Source of the DNA: JABMQW01 sp964439935
GTDB taxonomy: Bacteria; Fidelibacterota; Marinisomatia; Marinisomatales; TCS56
Direction of reading: 5' to 3'
NCBI GenBank assembly: GCA_964439935.1
Contig: CAYTPW010000005.1
Span: forward strand, 107,887 to 171,886
Length of the DNA: 64,000 bases
Shown here piece after piece: positions 1 to 9,223 of the stretch. Numbering within the stretch: the first letter of the stretch is position 1; each line of letters opens with the position of its first letter. The position numbers and the translations under genes are program-made. Below the pieces are notes generated by a model, which saw only the letters and a list, made by a program, of their open reading frames with translations, did not search any database and was not told where the DNA came from.

Positions 1-2199
1 AAGGGTGATAAAACACGAATTTTAGAATGGAATCGAGCTGCCGAGCGTATATTTGGTTGGTCACGTACTGAAATTATTGGGCGCGATTTATTGAAATATT
101 TATTAGTTGATGATGATATCTATGTTTTCCGCCAGATTATGGATTTATTCCAGACTAGCAATTCACCACATAATTATCAAAATGAATGTTTGGTCAAAGA
201 TGGTAATAATGTAATTATTAATTGGTTTAATACTCCAATAAATGATAAGCGGCGTAATCGACTGTTTGTTTTATCTTTAATTGAAGATATCAGTGAGCGC
301 AATCAAGCACAGGAAGCATTGCGAACGACTAATCAATCTTACCAGGCTTTGATTCAGGGATCTCCATTAGCAATTATTATTCTCGATGAGAAATGGTGTA
401 TCAATCTCTGGAATCCGGCGGCAGAGAAAATATTTGGTTGGAACGAAAAGGATGTTCTCAAGAAAAAACTTCCAATGTTGATCGATAGTCAACGGGATAG
501 TCTAAAGAAGCATCTGAAACAAGTTTATCAGGGAAAATCTTTATCGGGTATTGAACTGAAAGTTTTAAATCGCGATCGTAAAGAACTGGATATAGATATT
601 TCGATGGCACCCCTGACAAACGTCGAGGAATCAATTAACGGCGCAATCATGTTGGCCACTGACATCACTGATAAAGCCGACGCGCTAACTACCCTGACAA
701 AATTCGAAACAAAAAATAAGGCACTACTTAAAGCAATTCCTGATCCGATTTTACTTATTGATCAATCCGGTGATGTGATTGACAGCTTTCCCTCCAGTAT
801 TCCTGAATTGAATAAACAATTAGCGGGAATGATTGGAAGAAATTTAAAAGAAAGTCTTCCACCTGAAATGCAATCCGTCTTTTTTGAAAAGATTAAGCAA
901 ATTGAATCAGATGCGCAGGGGGAACGATTTAATTTCTCGCTGTCTACCGATGAAGATGCGCCAGTATATGAAGCTCGACTGGTAGCGTATGGTAAAAAGG
1001 AAGTATTGGCAGTTATTCGGGATATAACAGATGAAAAGCATCAACAAGAAATTGTTAAGGACCTGGCTGACAAAAAACAATCTAATCAGGAAAAAACATT
1101 ATTTCTATCCAATCTATCCTACGAAATACTTACACCACTGAACACAATCCTGGGATTTGTTGATGTGCTGGACCAGCAGCTTAGTGAAAAATCCGATGCT
1201 AATCAAAAAGAGCTGTTGGAATCAATCTCGCAGAATAGTCAACAATTGCTGCGCACGATCCAGGAGTTATCCGATCTGACTGCTATTGATACCAATAAAT
1301 TTAAATTATCTCCTGAATTTTTTAGGCTCGATGAACTGGTATTAGAAATTCTAAAACCATACCGTTCCCAGATAAAAGACAAGAATCTGAAATTAAAGAC
1401 AGATATTTCTGATATTGATTTTACTGTCAGGGCGGACAAATACACAATTACGGAAGCTGTATCCCATTTTATCGATAATGCTGTTAAATATACTAATAAA
1501 GGGAAAATTGAAATCAAATTATCGGCCAGGGTTGATCAAATTGTATGTTCAATTATTGATACCGGCATGGGTATGTCCCGTGCTCAAACCGGCGATTTGT
1601 TTAAATTGTTTGCCCAGGTTGGAAACGGATATCAACGTAAATATCGTGGGATGGGTCTGGGAATGGTATTAGCGAAACGCTTACTCGATATGAACGACGT
1701 AGATCTGCAGGTACATAGTGCACGACATAAGGGAAGCGAATTTAGTCTAACTTTCGATACATCCAGGGTGAAAGATAGTGATTATATATTGTTAGATAGT
1801 GTAGATCAACCAAAGCCTGCTAAACGACCGGCGAAACCTAAACCACTGATTCTGATTGTTGAAGATGATGCTAGTTCGCAGCGCTTGATTCAATACCTGT
1901 TAAAAAATGAATATGGTATGTGCTTTGCCATTTCAGTTAATAAGGCAAAAGATCAACTGAGTAAAAAGCCGGTGGATATAATTATAATTGACTTATCGCT
2001 TAAAGGCAAAGAGGATGGTCTTGATCTGGTGGAGTATATCCGCAAGCAAAAAAAATATAAACAGGTACCAATCATTGCAACGACCGCGCATACTTCTGTC
2101 TTGGACCGCGATAAATGTCTAACAGCCGGTTGCAATGAATTCCTTACTAAACCGCTCTCCAAGCAGTTATTATTCGAAGCTTTGGAGCGCGTGATATAA
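1..2199 (+). CDS. Hybrid sensor histidine kinase-like protein (PAS-PAS-PAS-HisKA-HATPase-REC), 5' end outside window
   Basis: The frame is open from base 1, so the start lies upstream; 732 codons are visible. Codons 1-100 form a truncated PAS domain, followed by two more PAS-like domains (to about 350), a HisKA segment, a HATPase domain with N box (DNAVKYT), G1 (DTGMGM) and G2 (GMGLGM), and a C-terminal receiver from about 615 (VEDD, IIDLSL, ATTAH, TKPL). The H-box reads SYEILTPLN where the family has SHEIRTPLN, so the phospho-accepting histidine is Tyr (TAC at 1120-1122). ATP-binding motifs and the receiver Asp look intact. The protein is cytoplasmic in the visible part. It may be a pseudokinase or signal scaffold feeding the Hpt protein and diguanylate cyclase encoded convergently next to it; that link is inference. 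Confidence 0.9.
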   Translation, partial: KGDKTRILEWNRAAERIFGWSRTEIIGRDLLKYLLVDDDIYVFRQIMDLFQTSNSPHNYQNECLVKDGNNVIINWFNTPINDKRRNRLFVLSLIEDISERNQAQEALRTTNQSYQALIQGSPLAIIILDEKWCINLWNPAAEKIFGWNEKDVLKKKLPMLIDSQRDSLKKHLKQVYQGKSLSGIELKVLNRDRKELDIDISMAPLTNVEESINGAIMLATDITDKADALTTLTKFETKNKALLKAIPDPILLIDQSGDVIDSFPSSIPELNKQLAGMIGRNLKESLPPEMQSVFFEKIKQIESDAQGERFNFSLSTDEDAPVYEARLVAYGKKEVLAVIRDITDEKHQQEIVKDLADKKQSNQEKTLFLSNLSYEILTPLNTILGFVDVLDQQLSEKSDANQKELLESISQNSQQLLRTIQELSDLTAIDTNKFKLSPEFFRLDELVLEILKPYRSQIKDKNLKLKTDISDIDFTVRADKYTITEAVSHFIDNAVKYTNKGKIEIKLSARVDQIVCSIIDTGMGMSRAQTGDLFKLFAQVGNGYQRKYRGMGLGMVLAKRLLDMNDVDLQVHSARHKGSEFSLTFDTSRVKDSDYILLDSVDQPKPAKRPAKPKPLILIVEDDASSQRLIQYLLKNEYGMCFAISVNKAKDQLSKKPVDIIIIDLSLKGKEDGLDLVEYIRKQKKYKQVPIIATTAHTSVLDRDKCLTAGCNEFLTKPLSKQLLFEALERVI

Positions 2200-2200
2200 A

Positions 2201-3106
2201 TTATTCGGGTGAAGAATTAAATGATTCTATTCGGCTGCGACCGTTTTCCTTGGCGCGATATACAGCTTTATCAGCTGCTTCCATGAGATTTAAATAATCC
2301 TCGCCATCATCAGGATACTGGGAAATACCAGCACTGAATGATAATAGAATATCCTGATCATTATTGCGGACCAGAACTTCAGAGCGTAATTTATCCAAGA
2401 TCTTTTGAATAGAATTGATGGCACCTTGAGTTTCTGATCGCTCAAGAATCAGTACAAATTCTTCGCCTCCCCAGCGTGAGAGAATATCGGTGCCGCGTAT
2501 CTGCGATTGTATAAATCGGGTGAAAGCAACCAGGCATTGATCGCCACAATTATGGCCAAATGTATCATTGATGGATTTGAAATGGTCCAGATCGATCATG
2601 GCTAAGGTAAATTTATCTTTATGGCGGCGGTGTAGATTAATTTGCCGCGTAAGTTCTTTCTGGAAAAAGCGTCGATTGTAAATTTGCGTGAGTGCATCAA
2701 GGTATATGGCTGATTCCAAGTCTGCCTGCCGGGTCAGGATGGAACCGATTTTTGCCAGTAGTACCGACTTATTGACCGGTTTAACGATAAAATCATCAAC
2801 ACCACCCAGGTATGCGCGGATTTTTTCTGGTAATGAATCTACGCCAGTCAGGAAAATAAAAGGAATCAGCCGCAACTGGGTATGACCTTTAATGATATTC
2901 AATATATCAAATCCGTCGGGATGCATACGAATATCACATAAAATGATATTGGGCGCATATTGAAAAATCGTCTCTTGAGAATCTTCGATGTTTTCGGTTA
3001 GATCAATTACATTTACCAGATAGCCCTCTTTTTCAAGATGGTATTTTATAGGTGATACAAAAAAAGGATCATCCTCGAGGATTAATATTTTTGCCGGAGA
3101 TTGCAT
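2201..3106 (-). CDS. PleD-like response regulator: receiver plus GGDEF diguanylate cyclase
   Basis: Residues 1-125 are a receiver with acidic pair EDD, phospho-acceptor Asp in ILCDIRM, Thr in FLTG and Lys in IVKPV. Residues 135-295 are a GGDEF domain with the active-site signature GGEEF and, five residues before it, an RGTD inhibitory I-site (RxxD). It should make c-di-GMP from two GTP when phosphorylated and be product-inhibited. AGGA lies a few bases before the ATG at 3106. The stop is one base from the stop of the convergent kinase gene, and the Hpt gene is just upstream in the same direction, suggesting one phosphorelay. All catalytic motifs are present, so the assignment is firm; the controlled process (perhaps pili) is inferred. 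Confidence 0.93.
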   Translation of the reverse strand: MQSPAKILILEDDPFFVSPIKYHLEKEGYLVNVIDLTENIEDSQETIFQYAPNIILCDIRMHPDGFDILNIIKGHTQLRLIPFIFLTGVDSLPEKIRAYLGGVDDFIVKPVNKSVLLAKIGSILTRQADLESAIYLDALTQIYNRRFFQKELTRQINLHRRHKDKFTLAMIDLDHFKSINDTFGHNCGDQCLVAFTRFIQSQIRGTDILSRWGGEEFVLILERSETQGAINSIQKILDKLRSEVLVRNNDQDILLSFSAGISQYPDDGEDYLNLMEAADKAVYRAKENGRSRIESFNSSPE

Positions 3107-3154
3107 TTCACATCCTGGTCAGGGTTATATTGAGATTATCAGAAGCGATATTAT

Positions 3155-3457
3155 TTATTTAGATAGATATTTCGCCTGAGCTTGGTTAAGCTCACTTTCA
3201 AATTGGCCGAAAAGTTCCCCTATCAAACTTTTATTCTGAGCCTTGGAAGCTTCTTCGATTTGTTGACCAATTTTACTGATTTCCATTAAGCCGTAACCCC
3301 CACCGCTTCCTTTCAGATTATGACCGAATTTTTGGACCTTCAGATAATCGCCATTATCCAAATCTACCAATACTTCTGGCAGAGTATCTGTCAGGTATTG
3401 CACATATTGCCGAATAAGTTCTTGAAATTCCGGGTCGTCAAGATAATCTAATTCCAC
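3155..3457 (-). CDS. Hpt-domain phosphotransfer protein
   Basis: This 100-residue protein is a single histidine-phosphotransfer domain. The motif FGHNLKGSGGGYG near residue 46 matches the Hpt signature HxLKGSSxxxG, with the phospho-accepting His. It is all-helical and has no signal peptide. It lies 48 bases upstream of the receiver-GGDEF gene on the same strand, and close to a hybrid kinase, the classic neighbourhood for a multistep relay. Because the local kinase has Tyr at its own phospho-His position, the Hpt may serve another kinase or move phosphate between receivers; this is inference. Confidence 0.85.
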   Translation of the reverse strand: MELDYLDDPEFQELIRQYVQYLTDTLPEVLVDLDNGDYLKVQKFGHNLKGSGGGYGLMEISKIGQQIEEASKAQNKSLIGELFGQFESELNQAQAKYLSK

Positions 3458-3606
3458 TGATGGCCTCCATCTTTGGAAGATTGAATTATGGTATGCAAAC
3501 TCAAGTTACTGATCAATAATCTATGATTTATATTAATTAATAATCCTGATTATTTCAAATTATAACCGATGTTAAAGCTGTTGAGTAATTTGGATATATA
3601 TAAGAC

Positions 3607-6600
3607 CTATTCAGAATTGTGAATTTTATCGCTTATCATCAACAGATCCGTTAGGTCGATCCTCAGATCTTTATTCATATCAGCTGCTAAAAATTGTCTC
3701 GGATCCGGTTCGATCAAATCAAATATTATTTGGATGCAGACCATGATATCAATTTGATTTACCGCATGGTCATTATTTATATCACCAGCATAAGACGGAT
3801 CGTCAGCCGTTACGATAATATAGTTGGACTTCGAGACAGTCAGTTCTGTGCCGCTGTTATTATGCACCGTCAGCCTGACAGTATAAATACCAGGTTCGGT
3901 ATAGGTATGGAATGGTCTGGGATTGATTGCACTACCGTTGTCCCCGAAATCCCAATACCACCAACCATTATCACCACTTGATGCATCACTGAATCCAACT
4001 GTTAAAGGATATTTTCCACTGCGAATATTACTGGTGAAATCTGGTGCCACCGGGATAGTAGAACCATAGACTGTTTCATCAAAAGTAATTTCAGCAGTGT
4101 TCACTGTTTGGAAAGTCCTGATCTGAATATAGTAAAAATCATTGGGATTAGTGATCGATTGGAATGATTGCCAGGTTCTCCAGGGCATCCATTCGATCAG
4201 TCCGGTGTCATCAAACCAGGTTCTTCCGATACCAGTATCAGGTGGACTGCTGATGATTCGAATATCGAAATAATTAGCATTCCCAGGGATGTTTAATTGA
4301 TTTGAATGCATTTGCCAATCAAAATTGCCGCTGAGAGCTGCTCCTGCATTTTCAATATTCAATGGATAAGATGAATAACGAGACGTATAGTAGGCGATTT
4401 GGATTTCCGCATTGTTGCTATTCTCACCATGCAAGAAACCATGTAGTGAATAGCTGCTGTCAGCCTCGATTGGATGACGATTTTCCAGCCTGGTAGAAGC
4501 ATCGGAACTATTGGTATTCAGCTGATGCTGCAGTGAGCGATATCCATAGAGGAATGCGGAACCATTAATTGCAGTACCGGAATCATTCAAAGCCCATTCA
4601 GTGGAACCTTCCGATTCAAAATTCCCGAACCAGATTTTTTCTCGTCCCAACCGATATTCCCAGTTGGCATTAGGTGATATTTCACCGAGCATTGCGATAC
4701 TGCCATTACGAGGCAAACGTAATGGGGAAGATACCATCCAGGAATTGTTATCAACCAGGTCAGTTGACATACGGCAATAAACATTGTTGCGTTCCATTGA
4801 TAAAGTATCGAGCTGCACAATGCCCTGGATATTTTCTCGATCCACAAATAGATAAGTATCCAATTCCCTGGAACGATGCGCCAGATAATTAAGGATAAAT
4901 AATCCTAGTTCTCCCCGAGCGGGGACGGGGATATAGTCGTCAATGTATACCGGTTTTAGCGAAAAAGCCGAAAAACCGTCCTGATCGATCTCAGCATTTA
5001 AAATAATTGTCGGATAAGTTTCAGGATAATCCAGATCAAAAACGAAATTTCCCAGCGAGTGAGCAATTAGTTTACCATTGTAAACTTCAAGTCCGTGGAT
5101 TTTGTGGGGGTGATGCACCACCACCAGATCGGCGCCATTATCCAGGGTGAACTGCCGGATCGCGCGGTCCCACAGGTGTGGAACGTTGATTCGCGGTGAA
5201 TAATCTTCCGCTTTAGGAGCCGGATCGTTGATATTGGTATAACCCCAGCCACTGGTCCGTGAATAACGTTCTGTTTTGTCAACAGTGAGTGGAAATTCTG
5301 CAACATCATAATGACTGCCCGGTGATGTTGAATATTCACTACCGGCATGCATTTCAACAACGATAAGGTCAGCAACACCCTCAACCGCCATAATCTGCTG
5401 TAGGATGTCATAGGGAGTCATGTAGGCAAAACCAGGTTTATTGAGACCAGCATATAAATAAGGCTGGGCATTATTATATTGCCCAGTACGATCGCTTGAG
5501 GCCAGAAATGCAATATTAATACCGGACGGTGATGCAAAAACAGGTTGTCCTGCCTGGTAGGAATTCGCTCCGGCACCAGAGTGTATGATATCATATTCAT
5601 CGAGCAATTCCTGGGTCTGAAGTAATCCTTCCATCCCATAATCGAGAGTATGATTATTAGCCAGGGTTATGATATCGATACCAGCATATTGCAAACCGGT
5701 GACATTGGATGGATCACCCCTGAACACCACTGACTTGGTTGGGTGGGATTCACCCTGATCGGTCAGTGGGCATTCCAGATTGGCAATCGTAAGATCAGCT
5801 GCGTCGCCGAGAATGGACCAGGTCGGCTCAAAAATTGCTTCAATTCCCTGGGTGGGAATAATTCCACCGTCAGCTTCATAATCTCGTGCCAACATTATAT
5901 CGCCGACGAAATTTAGAGTAACCGGGAAAGAGCTGGTTCCCTGATCCACCTCAACATTGATAATCGATCGTCCCCAAAGTCCGGTTTCATCTCGCACTTC
6001 CAGCATCACGGTGTAGGTATGGTCGTCCTCGACTAAATAAGTATGCTCCGGTGCTTGTTCCTGGCTGTGAGTATTATCGCCGAAACTCCAGAAATAATCG
6101 TGAATATAGCTGTCTGGGTCGTAAATCTCAGCCGAAAAATTTATATCAACACTTCGCTGTCGATCGATGGATCGATAGATTCTACCTGACTCGAAATTAA
6201 TGACTGCTTGTGGCGCTATCGATAGATCTGTTGTAATATCGATAATATTGTCGAAATATACTGTTCCAGCGGTATCGGTATCTTGATCATTGATGAATAT
6301 CAGTCCATCAAGTACTGGTAGATAATCAAAATAAGCCAGCCAGTCTGCGCCGATCGGTAAATAGTAGGTTGCCCATCGATCTTCTTCGAAATATCCCTGG
6401 TAGACCGGAATCCATTCGTCCGGATTGACCTCTTGAGTTCCGGCAAATGAATAGAACAAACTGTTAAGCGAATCGATGATCCCGATTCCTTGAATCTCTC
6501 CAACGCGTTCAATATATGCGTCCGCGAGCCAGGTAGTTGAACTATCAATTTCCGGAGGAGTGATCGACAATAATTTCCAAGTATTTCCGGTTAATTTCAG

Positions 6601-8400
6601 GGATACCAGACTATGGTTGCTGGTTATGTTTGTATCAAGTGACCAGGCATCAGGTTGAAAATCCTGTCCAGGGTATGAACTCAGAGTGAGGCTGTCATCT
6701 TCGAAATCGGTGATTACAACCGGAGGTGCATGACCGGGAATGTAATTGTAGGCTGGAGCGGATGTATCACTTACGTTGTCGAAATAATCTTCAGCCAGTA
6801 TCCTGAAAGAATAGTCGGTATTAACTTCAAGATTGTTAATCGTCACGCTACTGCGACGCATGTCAGCCAATCCGCTGAAAACACCTCGATCCCAAATTGT
6901 TATTCCATCCTCACTGCTGTCAGGTTCAATCAGTATTCTATAAGTTTTAAAATTGGTATCATCGACTGGATTCCAATGCAATTTGACGTATTCGATACCC
7001 AGTTCCGATGGATAGAGTGGTTCAATGTCAGCAGGGGCGGTAGTATCGGGGACTGTTTCCCAATTAGTGAGGTAGGCATTGACGGCGTTGACAAATGGCT
7101 GATAGTACTGGAGCAAAAGAGCGTAATTGTGATAAGAAGTAGGATATGGACCGGAATACAGATCTTCCAGGGGCATATCTAATTGATCAAATAACTCCGG
7201 CTTCTCATCCAATTCCACCTGCACCCAGGGTTCATACACATCCCTGGAATTGTAAGATTGGTGAAGATACACCATCTGGACACCGTTCCAGGGACCCAGC
7301 AATTCATCACTGTGGGATATTTCATACACATTTTCCGACCCGTAATAATGGAATTCACCGCTGTAATGGACCTGATAATAATCGACCACACAAACCGGCA
7401 GATGCAATCCAAATAAATTCTCATCAATGGGAAATTCAGTAGTAAAATTCACAAAATCATAATGATCAGCGGTAATATCACGGATCGGTTTATTGGCATA
7501 GGGCTGAAGAGCACCGGCGGATAGGATTATAGAATTGGCGCCTGTATGCGAATTATCGAAACTGTGAGTGTGCAGGACTAGTGGGGAGTGGGGTCCCTGG
7601 TTTTTCAGCGAATCAGATAATGCCTCATGGAAAACCTGGAAAACGGTATTGGCGTTGCGGGATGGATCTGATCGTGATTTGTTATTATTATAAGAACCGG
7701 AACCACTCCATTTTACCTCGCGACCGGCACCGGCAATCATCAATGCCATTCCGTCGCATTGCAGGAATAATTCCGTGGCTAAATAAGGAGCGATAAAATC
7801 ATCACAGGGATGAGGTACTTCGATTAGCAGATTTGATCGACTGGCTCCCGGATTAAAAATAAACAGGCCCCAGCCATTTTGGAAGCTGCCAATTACATCA
7901 TCATCGAAAATACCAGAAACATTTGAATCGATAAAACTGGAATCCAATTGCTCCCGTAGTAGATAATAAACCCGGTTATATACTGTATCGGTAAACTCCA
8001 CAAACTCATAATAAAAAGAATCGGATGAATCCTCAAGCATCGAATTCACAGTTTGGATATTTTGCTCGAGCAGATTGTCGAAAATTAATCGCCAGTAATC
8101 CAGTGTCGGTGAATTAACCTCAATTAGATTATAATCTCCGAATCCGTTGGTTTGGGTGTCCAGCCAATCCGGTCCGTAATCGTTATAGCCTGGCGCAGCT
8201 ATGCCTTCCGACACATGACTAATGTAATTATCGTAAGCCAGCTGGGGAGCTTCACCACCGATAAACTCCATTAAACTACCGGATTCTTGTATCAATTGGC
8301 CATTGAGCAGGCAGAGTGAAAATGCTGTACAAATAATTGCAGCTTTAATCGGTTTTAATACCGTATTATTATAAGATGAGTTCTTTAGTGAAATATTCAC
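3607..8400 (-). CDS. Very large secreted protein: amidohydrolase-like region, FN3, PKD, CapA metallophosphatase, PKD, dockerin
   Basis: The 1597-residue protein starts with a hydrophobic signal segment (about 18-36). Residues 150-330 carry spaced motifs EVPHP, AGAGRE and LHTHS that weakly resemble secreted N-formylglutamate amidohydrolase-like proteins. An FN3 domain lies near 460-555 and a PKD domain near 740-815. Residues 828-1130 are a CapA (PGA_cap) calcineurin-like phosphoesterase: FVGDIML, NLECPL, ANNHTLDYG, VEMHAGSE, VVHHPH and HSLGNFVFD are all present. A second PKD domain lies near 1465-1535. The last 60 residues form a dockerin-like repeat pair (GDINNDHAVNQIDI and ADMNKDLRIDLTDL). 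CapA homologues act in poly-gamma-glutamate export, but the exact reaction is unsettled. No cohesin gene is visible, so the dockerin may be a surface anchor. It is transcribed alone. Confidence 0.82.
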   Translation of the reverse strand: MNISLKNSSYNNTVLKPIKAAIICTAFSLCLLNGQLIQESGSLMEFIGGEAPQLAYDNYISHVSEGIAAPGYNDYGPDWLDTQTNGFGDYNLIEVNSPTLDYWRLIFDNLLEQNIQTVNSMLEDSSDSFYYEFVEFTDTVYNRVYYLLREQLDSSFIDSNVSGIFDDDVIGSFQNGWGLFIFNPGASRSNLLIEVPHPCDDFIAPYLATELFLQCDGMALMIAGAGREVKWSGSGSYNNNKSRSDPSRNANTVFQVFHEALSDSLKNQGPHSPLVLHTHSFDNSHTGANSIILSAGALQPYANKPIRDITADHYDFVNFTTEFPIDENLFGLHLPVCVVDYYQVHYSGEFHYYGSENVYEISHSDELLGPWNGVQMVYLHQSYNSRDVYEPWVQVELDEKPELFDQLDMPLEDLYSGPYPTSYHNYALLLQYYQPFVNAVNAYLTNWETVPDTTAPADIEPLYPSELGIEYVKLHWNPVDDTNFKTYRILIEPDSSEDGITIWDRGVFSGLADMRRSSVTINNLEVNTDYSFRILAEDYFDNVSDTSAPAYNYIPGHAPPVVITDFEDDSLTLSSYPGQDFQPDAWSLDTNITSNHSLVSLKLTGNTWKLLSITPPEIDSSTTWLADAYIERVGEIQGIGIIDSLNSLFYSFAGTQEVNPDEWIPVYQGYFEEDRWATYYLPIGADWLAYFDYLPVLDGLIFINDQDTDTAGTVYFDNIIDITTDLSIAPQAVINFESGRIYRSIDRQRSVDINFSAEIYDPDSYIHDYFWSFGDNTHSQEQAPEHTYLVEDDHTYTVMLEVRDETGLWGRSIINVEVDQGTSSFPVTLNFVGDIMLARDYEADGGIIPTQGIEAIFEPTWSILGDAADLTIANLECPLTDQGESHPTKSVVFRGDPSNVTGLQYAGIDIITLANNHTLDYGMEGLLQTQELLDEYDIIHSGAGANSYQAGQPVFASPSGINIAFLASSDRTGQYNNAQPYLYAGLNKPGFAYMTPYDILQQIMAVEGVADLIVVEMHAGSEYSTSPGSHYDVAEFPLTVDKTERYSRTSGWGYTNINDPAPKAEDYSPRINVPHLWDRAIRQFTLDNGADLVVVHHPHKIHGLEVYNGKLIAHSLGNFVFDLDYPETYPTIILNAEIDQDGFSAFSLKPVYIDDYIPVPARGELGLFILNYLAHRSRELDTYLFVDRENIQGIVQLDTLSMERNNVYCRMSTDLVDNNSWMVSSPLRLPRNGSIAMLGEISPNANWEYRLGREKIWFGNFESEGSTEWALNDSGTAINGSAFLYGYRSLQHQLNTNSSDASTRLENRHPIEADSSYSLHGFLHGENSNNAEIQIAYYTSRYSSYPLNIENAGAALSGNFDWQMHSNQLNIPGNANYFDIRIISSPPDTGIGRTWFDDTGLIEWMPWRTWQSFQSITNPNDFYYIQIRTFQTVNTAEITFDETVYGSTIPVAPDFTSNIRSGKYPLTVGFSDASSGDNGWWYWDFGDNGSAINPRPFHTYTEPGIYTVRLTVHNNSGTELTVSKSNYIIVTADDPSYAGDINNDHAVNQIDIMVCIQIIFDLIEPDPRQFLAADMNKDLRIDLTDLLMISDKIHNSE

Positions 8401-8501
8401 AAGTTGATTTACTTATGCAATAATAATTATCAATTTACCGATACGTTTTGGACTTAATGTTGACTAACTTAAGTTACCAAGGAATAATTTACAGGAAAAC
8501 A

Positions 8502-9212
8502 ATGGAATTTGTCACAGTAAAACCCCGCGGGCTGCCGAAGATTATCGGTATTCTTTTTATTGCTGATATTCTTCTTATTCTGCTTTATCTGGGGAACCAT
8601 TTCATTGACTATCCTTTTGACTGGTTTACTGAATTTGTTGATTTGGATAATGAAAATAATCTGCCTGCTTGGTATTCGGCAATTCAGTTATTTTTCCTCA
8701 GTATTTGTCTGGGTGTATTTGCATTTGATATTTCCGACAATCCTGGGTGGAAGGTAAAACTAATCTGGTTAATGCCTTTATTGTTTTTATTCATGTCACT
8801 TGATGAAATTGCCATGATCCATGAGACACTGGGTGAGATCACCGATTATTTACTGGCCGGCGGAAGTCGCCGGAATACACCTTTCCGCGTCACCGGAATC
8901 TGGATGTTTTTATTTGGCATTCCATTTTTTATTCTAATGTCGGGTGCCATACTGATGCTGAAAGGGAAAATCAGTAATATTAATGGCGTGGTCAGTAAAT
9001 ATTTTATTGGATTGATTGTATTTGTCGTTTCGGCAGCCGGAACCGAAATTTTTTCCAATTTTTACCGACGCGGACCGGGTTACCTGGCCCAGGTATGTCT
9101 TGAAGAATTGGGTGAAATGCTAGGTATTACGATTTTATTGTGGGCAACTTTGGAATTACTACATTCACAGGGAATTTATTTTAATAATATTTTTTCAAAA
9201 CGCCAGTCATGA
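8502..9212 (+). CDS. Polytopic membrane protein, function unknown
   Basis: The start at 8502 is chosen because AGGAAA lies five bases before this ATG; a longer frame begins with TTG at 8448 but has no ribosome site. The 236-residue product has about six membrane segments and a polar motif MSLDEIAMIHE near residue 90 of a type seen in uncharacterised membrane families. It ends 11 bases before the next gene, so both are probably co-expressed. I do not recognise a function. Pairing with a GT-C-like membrane protein hints at envelope glycan or lipid work, which is inference only. Confidence 0.7.
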   Translation: MEFVTVKPRGLPKIIGILFIADILLILLYLGNHFIDYPFDWFTEFVDLDNENNLPAWYSAIQLFFLSICLGVFAFDISDNPGWKVKLIWLMPLLFLFMSLDEIAMIHETLGEITDYLLAGGSRRNTPFRVTGIWMFLFGIPFFILMSGAILMLKGKISNINGVVSKYFIGLIVFVVSAAGTEIFSNFYRRGPGYLAQVCLEELGEMLGITILLWATLELLHSQGIYFNNIFSKRQS

Positions 9213-9223
9213 TTGATTGAATT

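Noticed and set aside
6730..7442. Plus-strand frames inside the CapA gene
   Set aside because: They lie opposite a gene with clear conserved domains and show no recognisable family or ribosome sites.
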